In this document: positions 7,220 to 14,973 of the stretch, in pieces
Layout of the letters: the number at the start of each line of letters is the position of its first letter
Numbering within the stretch: position 1 is the stretch's first letter
Virus record (IMG/VR): IMGVR_UViG_3300046450_001120
Span: 1-22,009 of that record
DNA length: 22,009 bases
Direction: 5' to 3' (one strand)
Origin: a virus
Program-made: the position numbers and the translations under genes
The notes under the pieces: model-generated
Databases searched by the model: none
Seen by the model: the letters and a program-made list of their open reading frames with translations, nothing else
What the model was told of the DNA's origin: nothing

Positions 7220-8076
7220 TGGAACATTTTGCTAATGGGGTGTCGGTCTCCCGCAAAGCAATAGAGGTACCTGACTGGATTATTGAAGAACTGTTAGAGA
7301 TGCGTCAGGCATCGTGGGATCTGCATTGGAATATCGACGGAGACGTAGCAACTCATGTGGACAGTGGAGATGAGTACACGCTGGAGAATCAGAAGGAGAT
7401 GCCCACGATAGTTCATCCGCATTATCCCGACCCTCCCCGAAGTGTTGAATTCACAGAGTGGTGGATTGCTACTGAACACGCCATTTATGAAGTGGTACTC
7501 GAATATTTGGAAAGATATCCGCTATTGGTACATTCTTTATGGTGGCGAGATAAGGGGCACGCTCTGATCTACGAACCCGGTGGGCGTTTGACGCTGCATC
7601 AGGATAATAATGTTGGTTATAGTTGGGCCAACAGGGAGCAGATAGTTGGACGGTGCGAATTGTCCACACGAAATGTACTGACGACCACGATGCATGTCGA
7701 TGATTGCGAAGGAGGGGAGATGCATTTCCCTTATGCCGGTGTGACTATTCCAGCGGAAAGGGGTGATGTTCTTTGTTTTCCGGCCAATTATCTAGGGGCA
7801 CACGAGGTGACTCCGGTCAAAGAAGGTAGTCGCAGGATTTCTTACTTGGGTTGGTTCGGGCAAGGATCAATGGAGCCTATGAGAAGCCCCCTAGGGGAAT
7901 TTGATGCGGAGTTAGTGGAGATTTATGATCCTGTTGAACACCCGCAAGCCAATTTTCACTGGCAGACAACCGTTGAGGAAGATTTTGTAAGGTCTAGTGG
8001 GTGGACGGAGGAAGAGATGAGAAGAGAGTACCCATCCTTTTTTGATCAGCGACCCGCTTTGTATTGGCCAAAATGA
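7216..8076 (+). CDS. 2OG-Fe(II) oxygenase, prolyl-4-hydroxylase-like
   Basis: This 286-residue protein is one of six genes (7216 to 12861) that share a common layout: SLWWRDKGHALIYEPG, then LTLHQDNN, a GGEMHFPYAGV strand, a GDVLCFPANYLGAHEV strand and an SYLGWFGQG ending. The iron ligands are H128, D130 and H196, with R206 or R207 as the 2-oxoglutarate ligand. Sequence similarity to small phage and bacterial prolyl-4-hydroxylase-like enzymes indicates hydroxylation chemistry, with no substrate indicated. Two adjacent ATGs (7216 and 7219) are possible starts; the first overlaps the preceding stop. A C-terminal extension of about 65 residues after FGQG is acidic and ends in aromatic residues. 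Confidence 0.87.
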   Translation: MMEHFANGVSVSRKAIEVPDWIIEELLEMRQASWDLHWNIDGDVATHVDSGDEYTLENQKEMPTIVHPHYPDPPRSVEFTEWWIATEHAIYEVVLEYLERYPLLVHSLWWRDKGHALIYEPGGRLTLHQDNNVGYSWANREQIVGRCELSTRNVLTTTMHVDDCEGGEMHFPYAGVTIPAERGDVLCFPANYLGAHEVTPVKEGSRRISYLGWFGQGSMEPMRSPLGEFDAELVEIYDPVEHPQANFHWQTTVEEDFVRSSGWTEEEMRREYPSFFDQRPALYWPK

Positions 8077-8876
8077 CTCCTGAAATAACCAATTTGGGTG
8101 GTGGGGTGATTCTATATGAAAACGCTTTCGAATTAGATTGGGCGTGGATGCGGTCGTTCTGTCATGAGACAACTGCCGCTGAGCGTGCGACAATGTATGA
8201 ACCGGGCGTGGATTCGATCACCGGGGAAGAGGGCTACATCAACAAGAGTGGCTACTTTTTTGAGAAGGATTCAGTTGATGAGATGCCATGGAGGGGTTCG
8301 GCTACCCATCAAGATACACGATCTGAAGTAATTGAAGTTTTGGATAGTATCGAAAAGGCCAGAGACTTGTGTCTGTGGTATTACCTGCATCAGTTCCCAC
8401 TTGCTGGTAAATGTATTTGGTGGAAGATTAAGAGCCATCTTGTGGCATACCCTCCGGGGGTATATCTAGGGATGCATTCAGATATCAGCACAGATTACGA
8501 ATACGGTAGACCGGAACCGGTAGACCAGTTGGCAACGAGGAATGTTGTTTCGGTTGTTGCATATTTGAATGATTGCGTGGACACCGAAGAGGAACTGGAT
8601 GGCACAAACTTTACCGACGGTCACCATAACTTCGCCTATCTGGACATCTCCTACAAGCCCAAGAAGGGCGACATGCTGTTCTTCCCTTCTAACTATGTGG
8701 CGGCTCATGAGGTTCAGCCCGTTGGTAAGGGTATTCGCTATACTTATCTAGGTTGGTACTGTCAAGGCACTCCCAACCCGGCAGTGCGTGAATCAGTAAT
8801 AGATCCACAAAAAGACCCTGAGTTGGCTAAGACGGCCACAAACGTCTATATGGAAAATGGATACAGACTCCCTTAA
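8073..8876 (+). CDS. 2OG-Fe(II) oxygenase, prolyl-4-hydroxylase-like
   Basis: This 267-residue member of the local oxygenase family opens with NLGGGVILYENAF, an N-terminal signature repeated in several siblings. CIWWKIKSHLVAYPPG precedes the ligands H135 and D137 (GMHSDIS); H212 (AAHEVQP) and R222 (GIRYTYLGW) complete the site. The usual GGE strand is altered to DGHHNFAYLDI, and an acidic insertion (TEEELDGTNF) precedes it. The start is ATG 8073 in an ATGA overlap with the preceding gene. An upstream in-frame TTG at 8064 is less likely. The end overlaps the Rossmann-domain gene by 20 bases. Confidence 0.87.
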   Translation: MTPEITNLGGGVILYENAFELDWAWMRSFCHETTAAERATMYEPGVDSITGEEGYINKSGYFFEKDSVDEMPWRGSATHQDTRSEVIEVLDSIEKARDLCLWYYLHQFPLAGKCIWWKIKSHLVAYPPGVYLGMHSDISTDYEYGRPEPVDQLATRNVVSVVAYLNDCVDTEEELDGTNFTDGHHNFAYLDISYKPKKGDMLFFPSNYVAAHEVQPVGKGIRYTYLGWYCQGTPNPAVRESVIDPQKDPELAKTATNVYMENGYRLP

Positions 8877-9441
8877 AATAGGAATAACACATCCGGGCAA
8901 AATGGGTTCCAGTGTTGGTGCCGTCTTGGTTGGAGAAGGTCACGATGTCATCTGGGCGTCTGAGAACCGGTCGGAAGAAACAACTCAAAGGGCTTTGGAC
9001 GCCGGGTTGCGGGATGTCCAATCTTTTACTCAGATGGCCAAAGAAGCCGATGTGATCTTTTCGATTTGTATGCAGCCGGGGCCATTAAAGGTTTTTGAGA
9101 AAGCCGTTGAAGAAGGTTTTACTGGCATTTTTGTAGATGCCAACTTTATCGATGACAATTTTGTGCTTGAATTTAATCAGATGGGGGCCGATGCAGATTT
9201 CCCCTTCGTGGATGGCGCTATTTATGGTTATCCAATCCCCGGCCCGGATGGTTTTACGTCGGAGCGGTCGTTCTATCTTCACGGAGATGATGCACTGTTA
9301 ATAGCGAATCTGTTTGAGGGAACCCCATTTGACGGAATCGTTCTGGACGAATCGGCAAAAGTTTTCCGAGCGCGTCGAATGGCAGAAGAAACACCACCTC
9401 CGGATACTGATCGGGACACTGATGCAGCAGAATCTGACTAA
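8857..9441 (+). CDS. Rossmann-domain protein, 6PGDH/3-hydroxyisobutyrate dehydrogenase-like, N-terminal domain only
   Basis: This 194-residue protein resembles the NAD(P)-binding domain of beta-hydroxyacid dehydrogenases. KIGITHPGKMGSSVGAVLV is the dinucleotide-binding loop (G14, G17 and G21 in place of the usual GLGxMG). ADVIFSICMQPG and FVDANF follow, then FVDGAIYGYP, where the family reads vDapvsGg. The C-terminal helical domain that supplies the catalytic Lys and the dimer interface in full-length enzymes (about 290 residues) is missing. The protein ends instead in a short acidic tail (PPPDTDRDTDAAESD). There is no sign of a frameshift, since the next oxygenase starts within its 3' end. 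It may be a nucleotide-binding partner or a remnant. Start ATG 8857 overlaps the previous gene by 20 bases. Confidence 0.72.
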   Translation: MDTDSLKIGITHPGKMGSSVGAVLVGEGHDVIWASENRSEETTQRALDAGLRDVQSFTQMAKEADVIFSICMQPGPLKVFEKAVEEGFTGIFVDANFIDDNFVLEFNQMGADADFPFVDGAIYGYPIPGPDGFTSERSFYLHGDDALLIANLFEGTPFDGIVLDESAKVFRARRMAEETPPPDTDRDTDAAESD

Positions 9442-10147
9442 TGGAATCGTCGTATTTAGCGATGTCATAGAGATAGATCAACAGTTTTTATCTGAATGGC
9501 TAGAGCGTCGTCGGGAAAACGAGCCTGATGATTACACAGTAAATGAAGACGGCGATTATATCAATCGTGGTGGGTACAAGTTCACTCCTGATCAATACCG
9601 TTCCGCTCCCGGTAGGTTTTTGAATCTGGTTCCTGAAGGTGTGAGTAGCGAAGATGAGTCTTTTGTTGAATCATTGGACGCTGCCCTGCATGTGTGTTTA
9701 CTGGAGTATGTAAAATTATTCCCTGAAGTGGCGTCTTCCGTTTGGTGGAGGTCACCCGGCCATGTTGCTACCTACAGGGATGGACAGCACATGGGCAGTC
9801 ATCACGATAATGGTGTTCAATATACGCCGGGTTTAACCCCGGAGAACGAACACGCCATACACAACGTAGTAACTGCGTCAATAGCGTTGAATGATGGTTA
9901 CAGCGGGGGTGAGTTGAAGTTCGCCCATGGTGGTTCGTCTCTCATCCCACCCACTGGAACTGCGGTGTTTTATCCATCCAACTACATCGGTTCCCATGAA
10001 GTGACACCAGTAACCTCTGGGGAACGTTATTCGTATTTGCAATTCTTCGGTCAAGGAACTCCGCTTGGATCGAAAAGCGCCGCTGAATGGTTTCCTAATC
10101 TTCTCAACGTCCATGATCAGGCAAGCGAGACAGAACCGACGGAATAG
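9422..10147 (+). CDS. 2OG-Fe(II) oxygenase, prolyl-4-hydroxylase-like
   Basis: This 241-residue protein is the last gene of the plus-strand run. The ligands are H127 and D129 (GSHHDNG), H192 (GSHEVTPV) and R202 (SGERYSYL). SVWWRSPGHVATY, YSGGELKF and FFGQGTP place it in the same local family as its neighbours. The start is set at ATG 9422 because NLTNGIVVF directly after it aligns with the opening of its siblings. An upstream in-frame start at 9314 would add 36 unrelated residues. It overlaps the Rossmann gene by 20 bases. Its 3' end overlaps the oppositely oriented oxygenase at 10104 by 44 bases, with its stop codon inside a small hairpin. Confidence 0.86.
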   Translation: MQQNLTNGIVVFSDVIEIDQQFLSEWLERRRENEPDDYTVNEDGDYINRGGYKFTPDQYRSAPGRFLNLVPEGVSSEDESFVESLDAALHVCLLEYVKLFPEVASSVWWRSPGHVATYRDGQHMGSHHDNGVQYTPGLTPENEHAIHNVVTASIALNDGYSGGELKFAHGGSSLIPPTGTAVFYPSNYIGSHEVTPVTSGERYSYLQFFGQGTPLGSKSAAEWFPNLLNVHDQASETEPTE

Positions 10148-10898
10148 GCGTATCGCCTAATGCTTCTCTGAAATCTTTTGCTATATCAGGAAGCCAAGAT
10201 TTACCTTGTGTTCCGGGTTCACGAATGTCATGGACAACAACGTTGCGGTCTGGTGAAGAAGAACCTTGAGCAAAGTTTGCTAAATATGAATAACGACTTC
10301 CTGATGTAACTTCTTTAACTTCATGAGTAGCCATAAAATTGGAGGGAAACATGAGCAGATCTCCGGCTGCGAGTTCGACATCAAGGTCTAAATATTTGAA
10401 GCCCATTGTTCCGCCAGCAAAATCGTTATTCAAAACAAGACTGCATGAAACGACCTGATTGAGTGCTGATTGGTCCACGGGAAAGTCACCGTAGACATAG
10501 TTGACATCATTATCACAATGCGACCCGTATTTAGATCCAGTGGGGTAGTAGGCAACATGGCCTCCTATTTCCCACCAGACACATGGAAAAGCATCAGGAA
10601 AGAGAGAGAAGTAGTCAAGTAGTTTTTGATAGATGGCTTTATCGCAAGATCCAAAAAACTCTGGGTTGAGGATTACTCCCGGTCCCGTAATTCTGGTTGG
10701 ATCTTTGTACAGGTCTTCTTTGTAAATGGTGTGACCACTCAGATTGACACCATATTCGATTTTCCCATTATCGTCGTAGGAGAATTCGTACATGGTGTTG
10801 AACGCTGTTTCCACCATGCGGAAAAGTTCAGGAACTATGTGATCTGGTATGTCGATTATTTTTTCAAATAAAACGACTCCTCCACCTAAATGGTTCAT
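10104..10898 (-). CDS. 2OG-Fe(II) oxygenase, prolyl-4-hydroxylase-like
   Basis: This 264-residue protein opens with MNHLGGGVVLFE, the family's N-terminal signature. The ligands are H127 and D129 (GSHCDND), H192 (ATHEVKEV) and R202 (GSRYSYLA). These are the same residue numbers as in the convergent gene at 9422. CVWWEIGGHVAYYP, FAGGTMGFKYLD and NFAQGSS match the shared layout, with GGT replacing the usual GGE. It starts in an ATGA overlap with the upstream gene (AGAGGA just before the ATG) and is the last gene of the minus-strand run. Its 3' end runs 44 bases into the end of the plus-strand oxygenase. Confidence 0.86.
   Translation of the reverse strand: MNHLGGGVVLFEKIIDIPDHIVPELFRMVETAFNTMYEFSYDDNGKIEYGVNLSGHTIYKEDLYKDPTRITGPGVILNPEFFGSCDKAIYQKLLDYFSLFPDAFPCVWWEIGGHVAYYPTGSKYGSHCDNDVNYVYGDFPVDQSALNQVVSCSLVLNNDFAGGTMGFKYLDLDVELAAGDLLMFPSNFMATHEVKEVTSGSRYSYLANFAQGSSSPDRNVVVHDIREPGTQGKSWLPDIAKDFREALGDTPIPSVLSRLPDHGR
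10145..10159. terminator. Small hairpin at the convergent gene junction
   Basis: TAGGCG-TAT-CGCCTA is a perfect 6-bp stem with a 3-base loop. It lies where the two converging operons end and contains the TAG stop of the 9422 gene. No T-run follows on either strand, so a bidirectional intrinsic terminator is only a weak possibility. On the minus strand the same bases are coding. Confidence 0.3.
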
Positions 10899-11911
10899 GT
10901 TCCTCTTTGCAGATTAATGTCTACGACATCTCCGTGGTCGTAAGCCTGCGCTAATCCTTTTTCGCCTTCTAAAGTTCGGTTCTGGTAAACGGGATTCGTT
11001 CTGTCCGTCATGTCTCTGCCAGTACCCTTTTCCGTGTGTTCCACATACTTAGCGTAATCGTCGTAGATGTGGTTTAACCAGTGTGGAGGACACCACGAGT
11101 CGATGTCCTCCGGTTCTACGACATTGATCATTACTTCCGGTTGTGGGCTTCCCTGAGAAAAGAATTCCAGATAGGTGTAGCGTTCTCCTGCGGTGACAGT
11201 GTTGACCCCGTGGGTGGCCAAGAAGTTGCATGGAAAGATTATTACATCCCCGGTCTGTCCTTGATAGTTGATATCCAAATACGGGAAGTTCATTTCTCCA
11301 CCTGTGTAATTGGTTCCGTCTAGTTGATCTGCTGATTCAACACCATTGTTGAGATATAGCAGAACAGCCAAAGTTTGGCGTGAGGCTGCTTGTCCTTGTG
11401 GGATATATTTGTGTCCGTTGGTGGCCCGGAAGTTCGTATCGTTATCGTTGTGTGTGCCGAGAAAGGTGCCCTCGTTGTAGCGAAGAATGTGTCCCCTGTT
11501 GCGCCACCAGAGGGTGCCTAAAACCATTGGGAAAAAGTCCACATAACGGATGAGGCATTTGTAGATCATGTTTTCCCAGTATTTGAGAACTTCAACATTG
11601 GTTAACGGAGTAGAAGGTGTTACTGGGTCTAAAACTCTGGTGGGGACGAGTTTGACTTGTTCAAGATCGAACTTGTTTAAGTCTTCATTGAGGGCGTAGG
11701 TGACCCCGTTTTCGTCAGTTTCGTAGGTCCAACGTTGCTCGTGGGACAGTTTCGCTTCAGTGTCAATCCACGGGAACATGAATTTCGGTACGGTGACTGC
11801 TTTCCGGAATCGAACTACACCGCCGCCGATATGTTCAGCGTCGTAAGAACTAATTTCTTTTAAGGCGTCGTCCGTTATCTCAGGGGTAGTTGCATCGAAC
11901 AGAGCATTCAT
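10895..11911 (-). CDS. 2OG-Fe(II) oxygenase, prolyl-4-hydroxylase-like, long form
   Basis: This 338-residue protein carries the shared core: IGGGVVRFRK near residue 28, TLWWRNRGHILRYNEG, H154 and D156 (GTHNDND), YTGGEMNFPYLDINY, H234 (ATHGVNTV), R244 (GERYTYLEF) and FFSQGSP. It extends about 80 residues past the core. That tail contains NPVYQNRTLEGEKG, closely matched by NPVQQNRPIEGHPEG at the end of the 11908 protein, so these two are the nearest pair of the family. It overlaps both neighbours by ATGA. The N-terminal extension of about 25 residues, compared with its downstream sibling, is acidic. Confidence 0.87.
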   Translation of the reverse strand: MNALFDATTPEITDDALKEISSYDAEHIGGGVVRFRKAVTVPKFMFPWIDTEAKLSHEQRWTYETDENGVTYALNEDLNKFDLEQVKLVPTRVLDPVTPSTPLTNVEVLKYWENMIYKCLIRYVDFFPMVLGTLWWRNRGHILRYNEGTFLGTHNDNDTNFRATNGHKYIPQGQAASRQTLAVLLYLNNGVESADQLDGTNYTGGEMNFPYLDINYQGQTGDVIIFPCNFLATHGVNTVTAGERYTYLEFFSQGSPQPEVMINVVEPEDIDSWCPPHWLNHIYDDYAKYVEHTEKGTGRDMTDRTNPVYQNRTLEGEKGLAQAYDHGDVVDINLQRGT

Positions 11912-12861
11912 GCTGCTGGCCGTGGTAGCAGCGGACCCTCAGGGTGTCCTTCTATCGGTCTGTTTTGTTGGACGGGATTCAAGAGACCCTCTGTCTGGGC
12001 GGACACGGAATGCCCGGAGTTGTAATACATTTCGTAATCTTGGAAAATCCATGGCAGGTAGACGGGGGAAACCCAAGGGGCGACTTCATTTGCTTCGGTG
12101 ATCCCAACTACCTCATCTCCACCTTGTCCGAAATTGGACAGGTAGACGTATCTTTCTCCTGATGTAATACGGCGGACGCCGTGCGTTCCAACGTAATTTT
12201 GGGGGAAGAAAAGAAGGTCACCTGTAACCGGTTTATATTGGACATCGGTGTAGGGGAAATACATTTCTCCCCCTTCGTATTCATCGTTCAAATAGATAAT
12301 GCAGGCTAAAACTTGATAGATGGCCTGTGGCCGACTGGTCGGATGTCTCTGTCCGTCCACAACGCGGAAGTTTGTGTCGTTATCGTTGTGTTCTCCTAGA
12401 AGGCCGTTGGGTCCGTATTTGAGGATATGGCCACGATTCTTCCACCAAAGAGTATTTAGAATCATTGGGTGTATGTCGATGTATCTGATAAGAGATTTAT
12501 ATATAACTTCTTCACAGGACTGAAAGAAATTAGCAACCGGTTCGGGGGTGTCGTCCTGCACGGGCATATTGTTTGGATCGGACCCTAAACGGAGTGCCTG
12601 TTCGGACAGCATTTCTAAACCGTGTTCGACTTCGTTGCCCGAAAAGTCTTCGGCCCAACGCTTTCCGTTCTTTTCTACAACCTTGATACCGCAATCAGCG
12701 AAGGTAACCCGTTCGTCCAGATAAGGGAGAACAGATTTTTGATCAACGTCAATGGCATTTTTGAACAAGACAATGCCACTGCCATAGTTGTGCAGTTCCA
12801 ATTCAGAGATAGGTTGACAGTCGGAACTGCCAATCATCGGTATTGGAAATACAGATTTCAT
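11908..12861 (-). CDS. 2OG-Fe(II) oxygenase, prolyl-4-hydroxylase-like, long form
   Basis: This is a 317-residue protein. The ligands are H158 and D160 (GEHNDND), H227 (GTHGVRRI) and R237 (GERYVYLSN). TLWWKNRGHILKYGP, YEGGEMYFPYTDVQY, GDLLFFPQNYVG and NFGQGG complete the family layout. The C-terminal tail shares the NPVxQNRxxEG block with the 10895 gene. It is the first of three co-oriented oxygenases; the 27 bases upstream to the next gene show no terminator, so readthrough from the small-protein genes is likely. It ends in an ATGA overlap with the next oxygenase. Confidence 0.87.
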   Translation of the reverse strand: MKSVFPIPMIGSSDCQPISELELHNYGSGIVLFKNAIDVDQKSVLPYLDERVTFADCGIKVVEKNGKRWAEDFSGNEVEHGLEMLSEQALRLGSDPNNMPVQDDTPEPVANFFQSCEEVIYKSLIRYIDIHPMILNTLWWKNRGHILKYGPNGLLGEHNDNDTNFRVVDGQRHPTSRPQAIYQVLACIIYLNDEYEGGEMYFPYTDVQYKPVTGDLLFFPQNYVGTHGVRRITSGERYVYLSNFGQGGDEVVGITEANEVAPWVSPVYLPWIFQDYEMYYNSGHSVSAQTEGLLNPVQQNRPIEGHPEGPLLPRPAA

Positions 12862-12888
12862 TAACCTAGATTATCAGAGAAAAATTCA

Positions 12889-13134
12889 CTATGCGGGAAT
12901 GGCATCGCGTTCTGTTTTTAGACTGACATGACGAGCGACGGCGGCTTCCAAGGCTTGTTCCAACGCTCGTGGGTTGTTGACATCAGCAGCGGGGGCAGTG
13001 TAAGAAGTAGACAGGGTGTCGGGGGGATTACCGGTGGCCCAACCAAGCCTGTAGATGTCTAACTCGGTGCTGGTCATGCTGTTTAAAAGTAGTTCTCGCT
13101 TTGTTGCGTTTGGGATAGTCGATTCAAAATCCAT
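12889..13134 (-). CDS. Small unknown protein, paralogue of the 14685-14915 product
   Basis: This 81-residue protein has no recognised domain. It starts MDFESTIPNATKRELLLN and later has LGWATGNPPDTLSTSYTAP and a helical end rich in Ala and Glu. The same pattern occurs in the 76-residue product at 14685-14915: MDFLST, then NxL, then LSWGVGxxPxxLAADYTAP, then a Glu/Ala helix. The two are therefore ancient duplicates. AGAGG lies shortly before the ATG and supports the start. It appears soluble. In a phage context it could be a virion or assembly component, but nothing in the sequence shows this. Confidence 0.7.
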   Translation of the reverse strand: MDFESTIPNATKRELLLNSMTSTELDIYRLGWATGNPPDTLSTSYTAPAADVNNPRALEQALEAAVARHVSLKTERDAIPA

Positions 13135-13142
13135 AGCAGCCT

Positions 13143-13892
13143 CTACGCCGTCCTCTTACAGATGGTTACACCGTGTTCCATTGGTATATGATAGACCGTA
13201 AAGTTAGTTTTAGCGGCAAGGTGTTTAGCGAATCGTGCATAAAAACTAGTATGTGTTCTGGCTAGTCCACCAGCATACATGGATGTCCATTCGCTTGATT
13301 CAAACCAGATCATTACGCCGCCGACTTTTAATGTATCCAAGTAGGCATCTAGAAGTTTTGTGTTTGGGCCAAAGAAACCTATGGGGGTGCTTCGCACAGC
13401 GTCGTAAGTTCCGGACAAAGACCCGTCAAGAATGTCTTGCTCGTCTACTACCGAATATCGTGCATCGGGATACCGCGCTGCCACGCTTGGTTGCGTGAGA
13501 GCGAACTGTTCAAAGTGGTGAAGATTCCAATTGTTTACAAATGTGTATTCTCGTCCTGTATCTCCATCACCATTAAAGAAACAAGGATGAGTGATGCGAC
13601 TGGGAGAAAGTATTTTTAAAGTGTCCCCAGTGTCCGACATGTCTATGATCATGTTTTCTACGGTGTAGGCCATCCACATCACCGCAGCCCAATTCGGGTC
13701 TGGGTTCTGGTAAGTTTCGTATTGGATGAGCGCATAATCATCAGAGATAGCGATGCTTCTACGATCTAAATTGATTGAGTCGTAATAAGCAAGTATGGCA
13801 GTTGAGTAGTCGGCCACCACCTCTCCATCTATTTCAGCACTATTGGAGTATTTCTGAGCGATACGACTTGTTTCAAACCAGTGGCTGGACAT
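13143..13892 (-). CDS. Unknown protein, degenerate class I methyltransferase-like
   Basis: This 249-residue protein has a C-terminal half that resembles the later motifs of class I methyltransferases: YSVVDEQDILDGS, then YDAVRSTPIGFF, then LLDAYLDTLKVGGVMIWFE (similar to the motif where methyltransferases read LkpGG.li) and a final VYHIPMEHGVTICKR strand. The glycine-rich SAM-binding loop expected in the N-terminal half cannot be seen; that part reads LKILSPSRITHPCFFNGDG. It is therefore either a diverged methyltransferase, an inactive fold used structurally, or unrelated. It starts in a 1-base TAATG overlap with the upstream small gene and ends 8 bases before the 81-residue gene. Confidence 0.6.
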   Translation of the reverse strand: MSSHWFETSRIAQKYSNSAEIDGEVVADYSTAILAYYDSINLDRRSIAISDDYALIQYETYQNPDPNWAAVMWMAYTVENMIIDMSDTGDTLKILSPSRITHPCFFNGDGDTGREYTFVNNWNLHHFEQFALTQPSVAARYPDARYSVVDEQDILDGSLSGTYDAVRSTPIGFFGPNTKLLDAYLDTLKVGGVMIWFESSEWTSMYAGGLARTHTSFYARFAKHLAAKTNFTVYHIPMEHGVTICKRTA

Positions 13893-14209
13893 TATGCAGC
13901 CTCCGCTATCTGGCGTTGTCGGTATGCCCGTCGGGCGAGTTGAACCAAAAGTGATCGTTCGGTATCAAGATAGTTATTTGCTGCACTAACGGTTTCTTTG
14001 CCGCCCATCAATGATTTTTCTGCGTTTTCTGGTCCAGAGTAATTGTTGCGAATGGCGTTAATGACATCATCAATGGTCAGAGTGGCATCGTCTGCCCAAT
14101 CCAAACCGGCAATAAATGTAAGAACTGCCATGTTGGCTTCAGCGGCATTCAAATGTCGTGCGGCGTCGTAAAGAGATCCTGTCTCTTCCCAACTGTTTCG
14201 TATAGCCAT
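13892..14209 (-). CDS. Small unknown protein
   Basis: This 105-residue protein is mostly helical in appearance, with heptad-like Ala/Leu spacing. It includes SLYDAARHLNAAEANMAVL, LTIDDVINAIRNNY and a basic Arg-rich segment near the end (LARRAYRQRQIAEAA). There is no signal peptide or membrane segment, and no family is recognised. GAAGG lies 7 bases before the ATG and supports the start. The stop overlaps the start of the methyltransferase-like gene, so the two are probably translationally coupled. Confidence 0.65.
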   Translation of the reverse strand: MAIRNSWEETGSLYDAARHLNAAEANMAVLTFIAGLDWADDATLTIDDVINAIRNNYSGPENAEKSLMGGKETVSAANNYLDTERSLLVQLARRAYRQRQIAEAA

Positions 14210-14223
14210 AGTTAGTCCTTCGA

Positions 14224-14466
14224 CTAGATAATGCTGTCTTCCGTGTTCCGCTCACAAAACATGGTGTACAGGTCTGATGCGAATTCGGTGGCGTTTAGTT
14301 CCTTGTTCCAACGAGGGGTATCGTTGTCTCTCTCTTTTTCATGGGGTTCGGAATCATCGGCGTTGTCATAGGCAAAAGTTGTTTCGGATATTGCACGGCC
14401 TTTGTTTTTAGCGTTAGCAACTTGTGAAACGTCGGGAACGTACAAGCGTGGTTCCGGATAACTCAT
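14224..14466 (-). CDS. Small unknown acidic protein
   Basis: This is an 80-residue protein beginning MSYPEPRLYVPDV. The start at 14466 forms an ATGA overlap with the upstream gene and is preferred over an in-frame start at 14505, which would run 43 bases into that gene. The middle is highly charged and probably disordered (DDSEPHEKERDNDTPRWNKE), followed by a short helix ending in MFCERNTEDSII. No family is recognised. It belongs to the small-protein operon. Confidence 0.6.
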   Translation of the reverse strand: MSYPEPRLYVPDVSQVANAKNKGRAISETTFAYDNADDSEPHEKERDNDTPRWNKELNATEFASDLYTMFCERNTEDSII

Positions 14467-14672
14467 GCCAGTGCTTCTAAGGCCGCTGCCTGCCTTTTGA
14501 GACAATCGTAGGCTTTGTAATTGGTGTGATCGGCAGCAACCGGGATTACCAGAGAACTGCTTATCTCGTCAGAGGCGACACCCAATGTTAGGGCGAGAGA
14601 CAGAGTGGAGTATTCCAGATATTCTTTAGCGTCCGCTTTTGCGGCAGTAACTTCCGCTTCGGTTAAAGCCAT
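14463..14672 (-). CDS. Small unknown protein, possibly related to the paralogous pair
   Basis: This is a 69-residue, Ala-rich helical protein. AGGAG, overlapping the stop of the preceding gene, lies 9 bases before the ATG. The segment STLSLALTLGVASDEISSSLVIP followed by a Leu/Ala helix has the same order as the LSWGVGIDPNDLAADYTAP-plus-helix layout of the 14685-14915 product. It may be a third, more diverged member of that family (weak). It ends in an ATGA overlap with the 80-residue gene. Confidence 0.62.
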   Translation of the reverse strand: MALTEAEVTAAKADAKEYLEYSTLSLALTLGVASDEISSSLVIPVAADHTNYKAYDCLKRQAAALEALA

Positions 14673-14684
14673 TTTGCATCACTC

Positions 14685-14915
14685 CTATAGGCTCGCAAGT
14701 TCGGCTTTAATCGTAGCCAAGGCGGCGAGTTCGGCCTCTAATTGTGTTTCTGATGGGTTCGCTGTCCCAACAGGGGCGGTGTAGTCGGCAGCAAGATCAT
14801 TCGGATCAATGCCGACGCCCCAAGAGAGTGCGAAGATGCTTGTCTCCCTGTCGGAAATGAGGGTATTAAGCATTGCTGTTTTATCCGCTGTGGAGATAGT
14901 AGATAGAAAGTCCAT
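14685..14915 (-). CDS. Small unknown protein, paralogue of the 12889-13134 product
   Basis: This 76-residue protein opens MDFLSTISTADKTAML, then LSWGVGIDPNDLAADYTAPVG, then a Glu/Ala helix. It is the first gene of the small-protein array and matches the last one (12889-13134) in order and spacing of conserved residues. A candidate promoter lies about 60-90 bases upstream (14974-15002). It has no hydrophobic segments long enough for a membrane helix. Function is unknown. Confidence 0.7.
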   Translation of the reverse strand: MDFLSTISTADKTAMLNTLISDRETSIFALSWGVGIDPNDLAADYTAPVGTANPSETQLEAELAALATIKAELASL

Positions 14916-14973
14916 TAGTGGAGACCTCGTTCGTAGACATAGAACATCTTGACCACAGCATACCCTAAATTGT

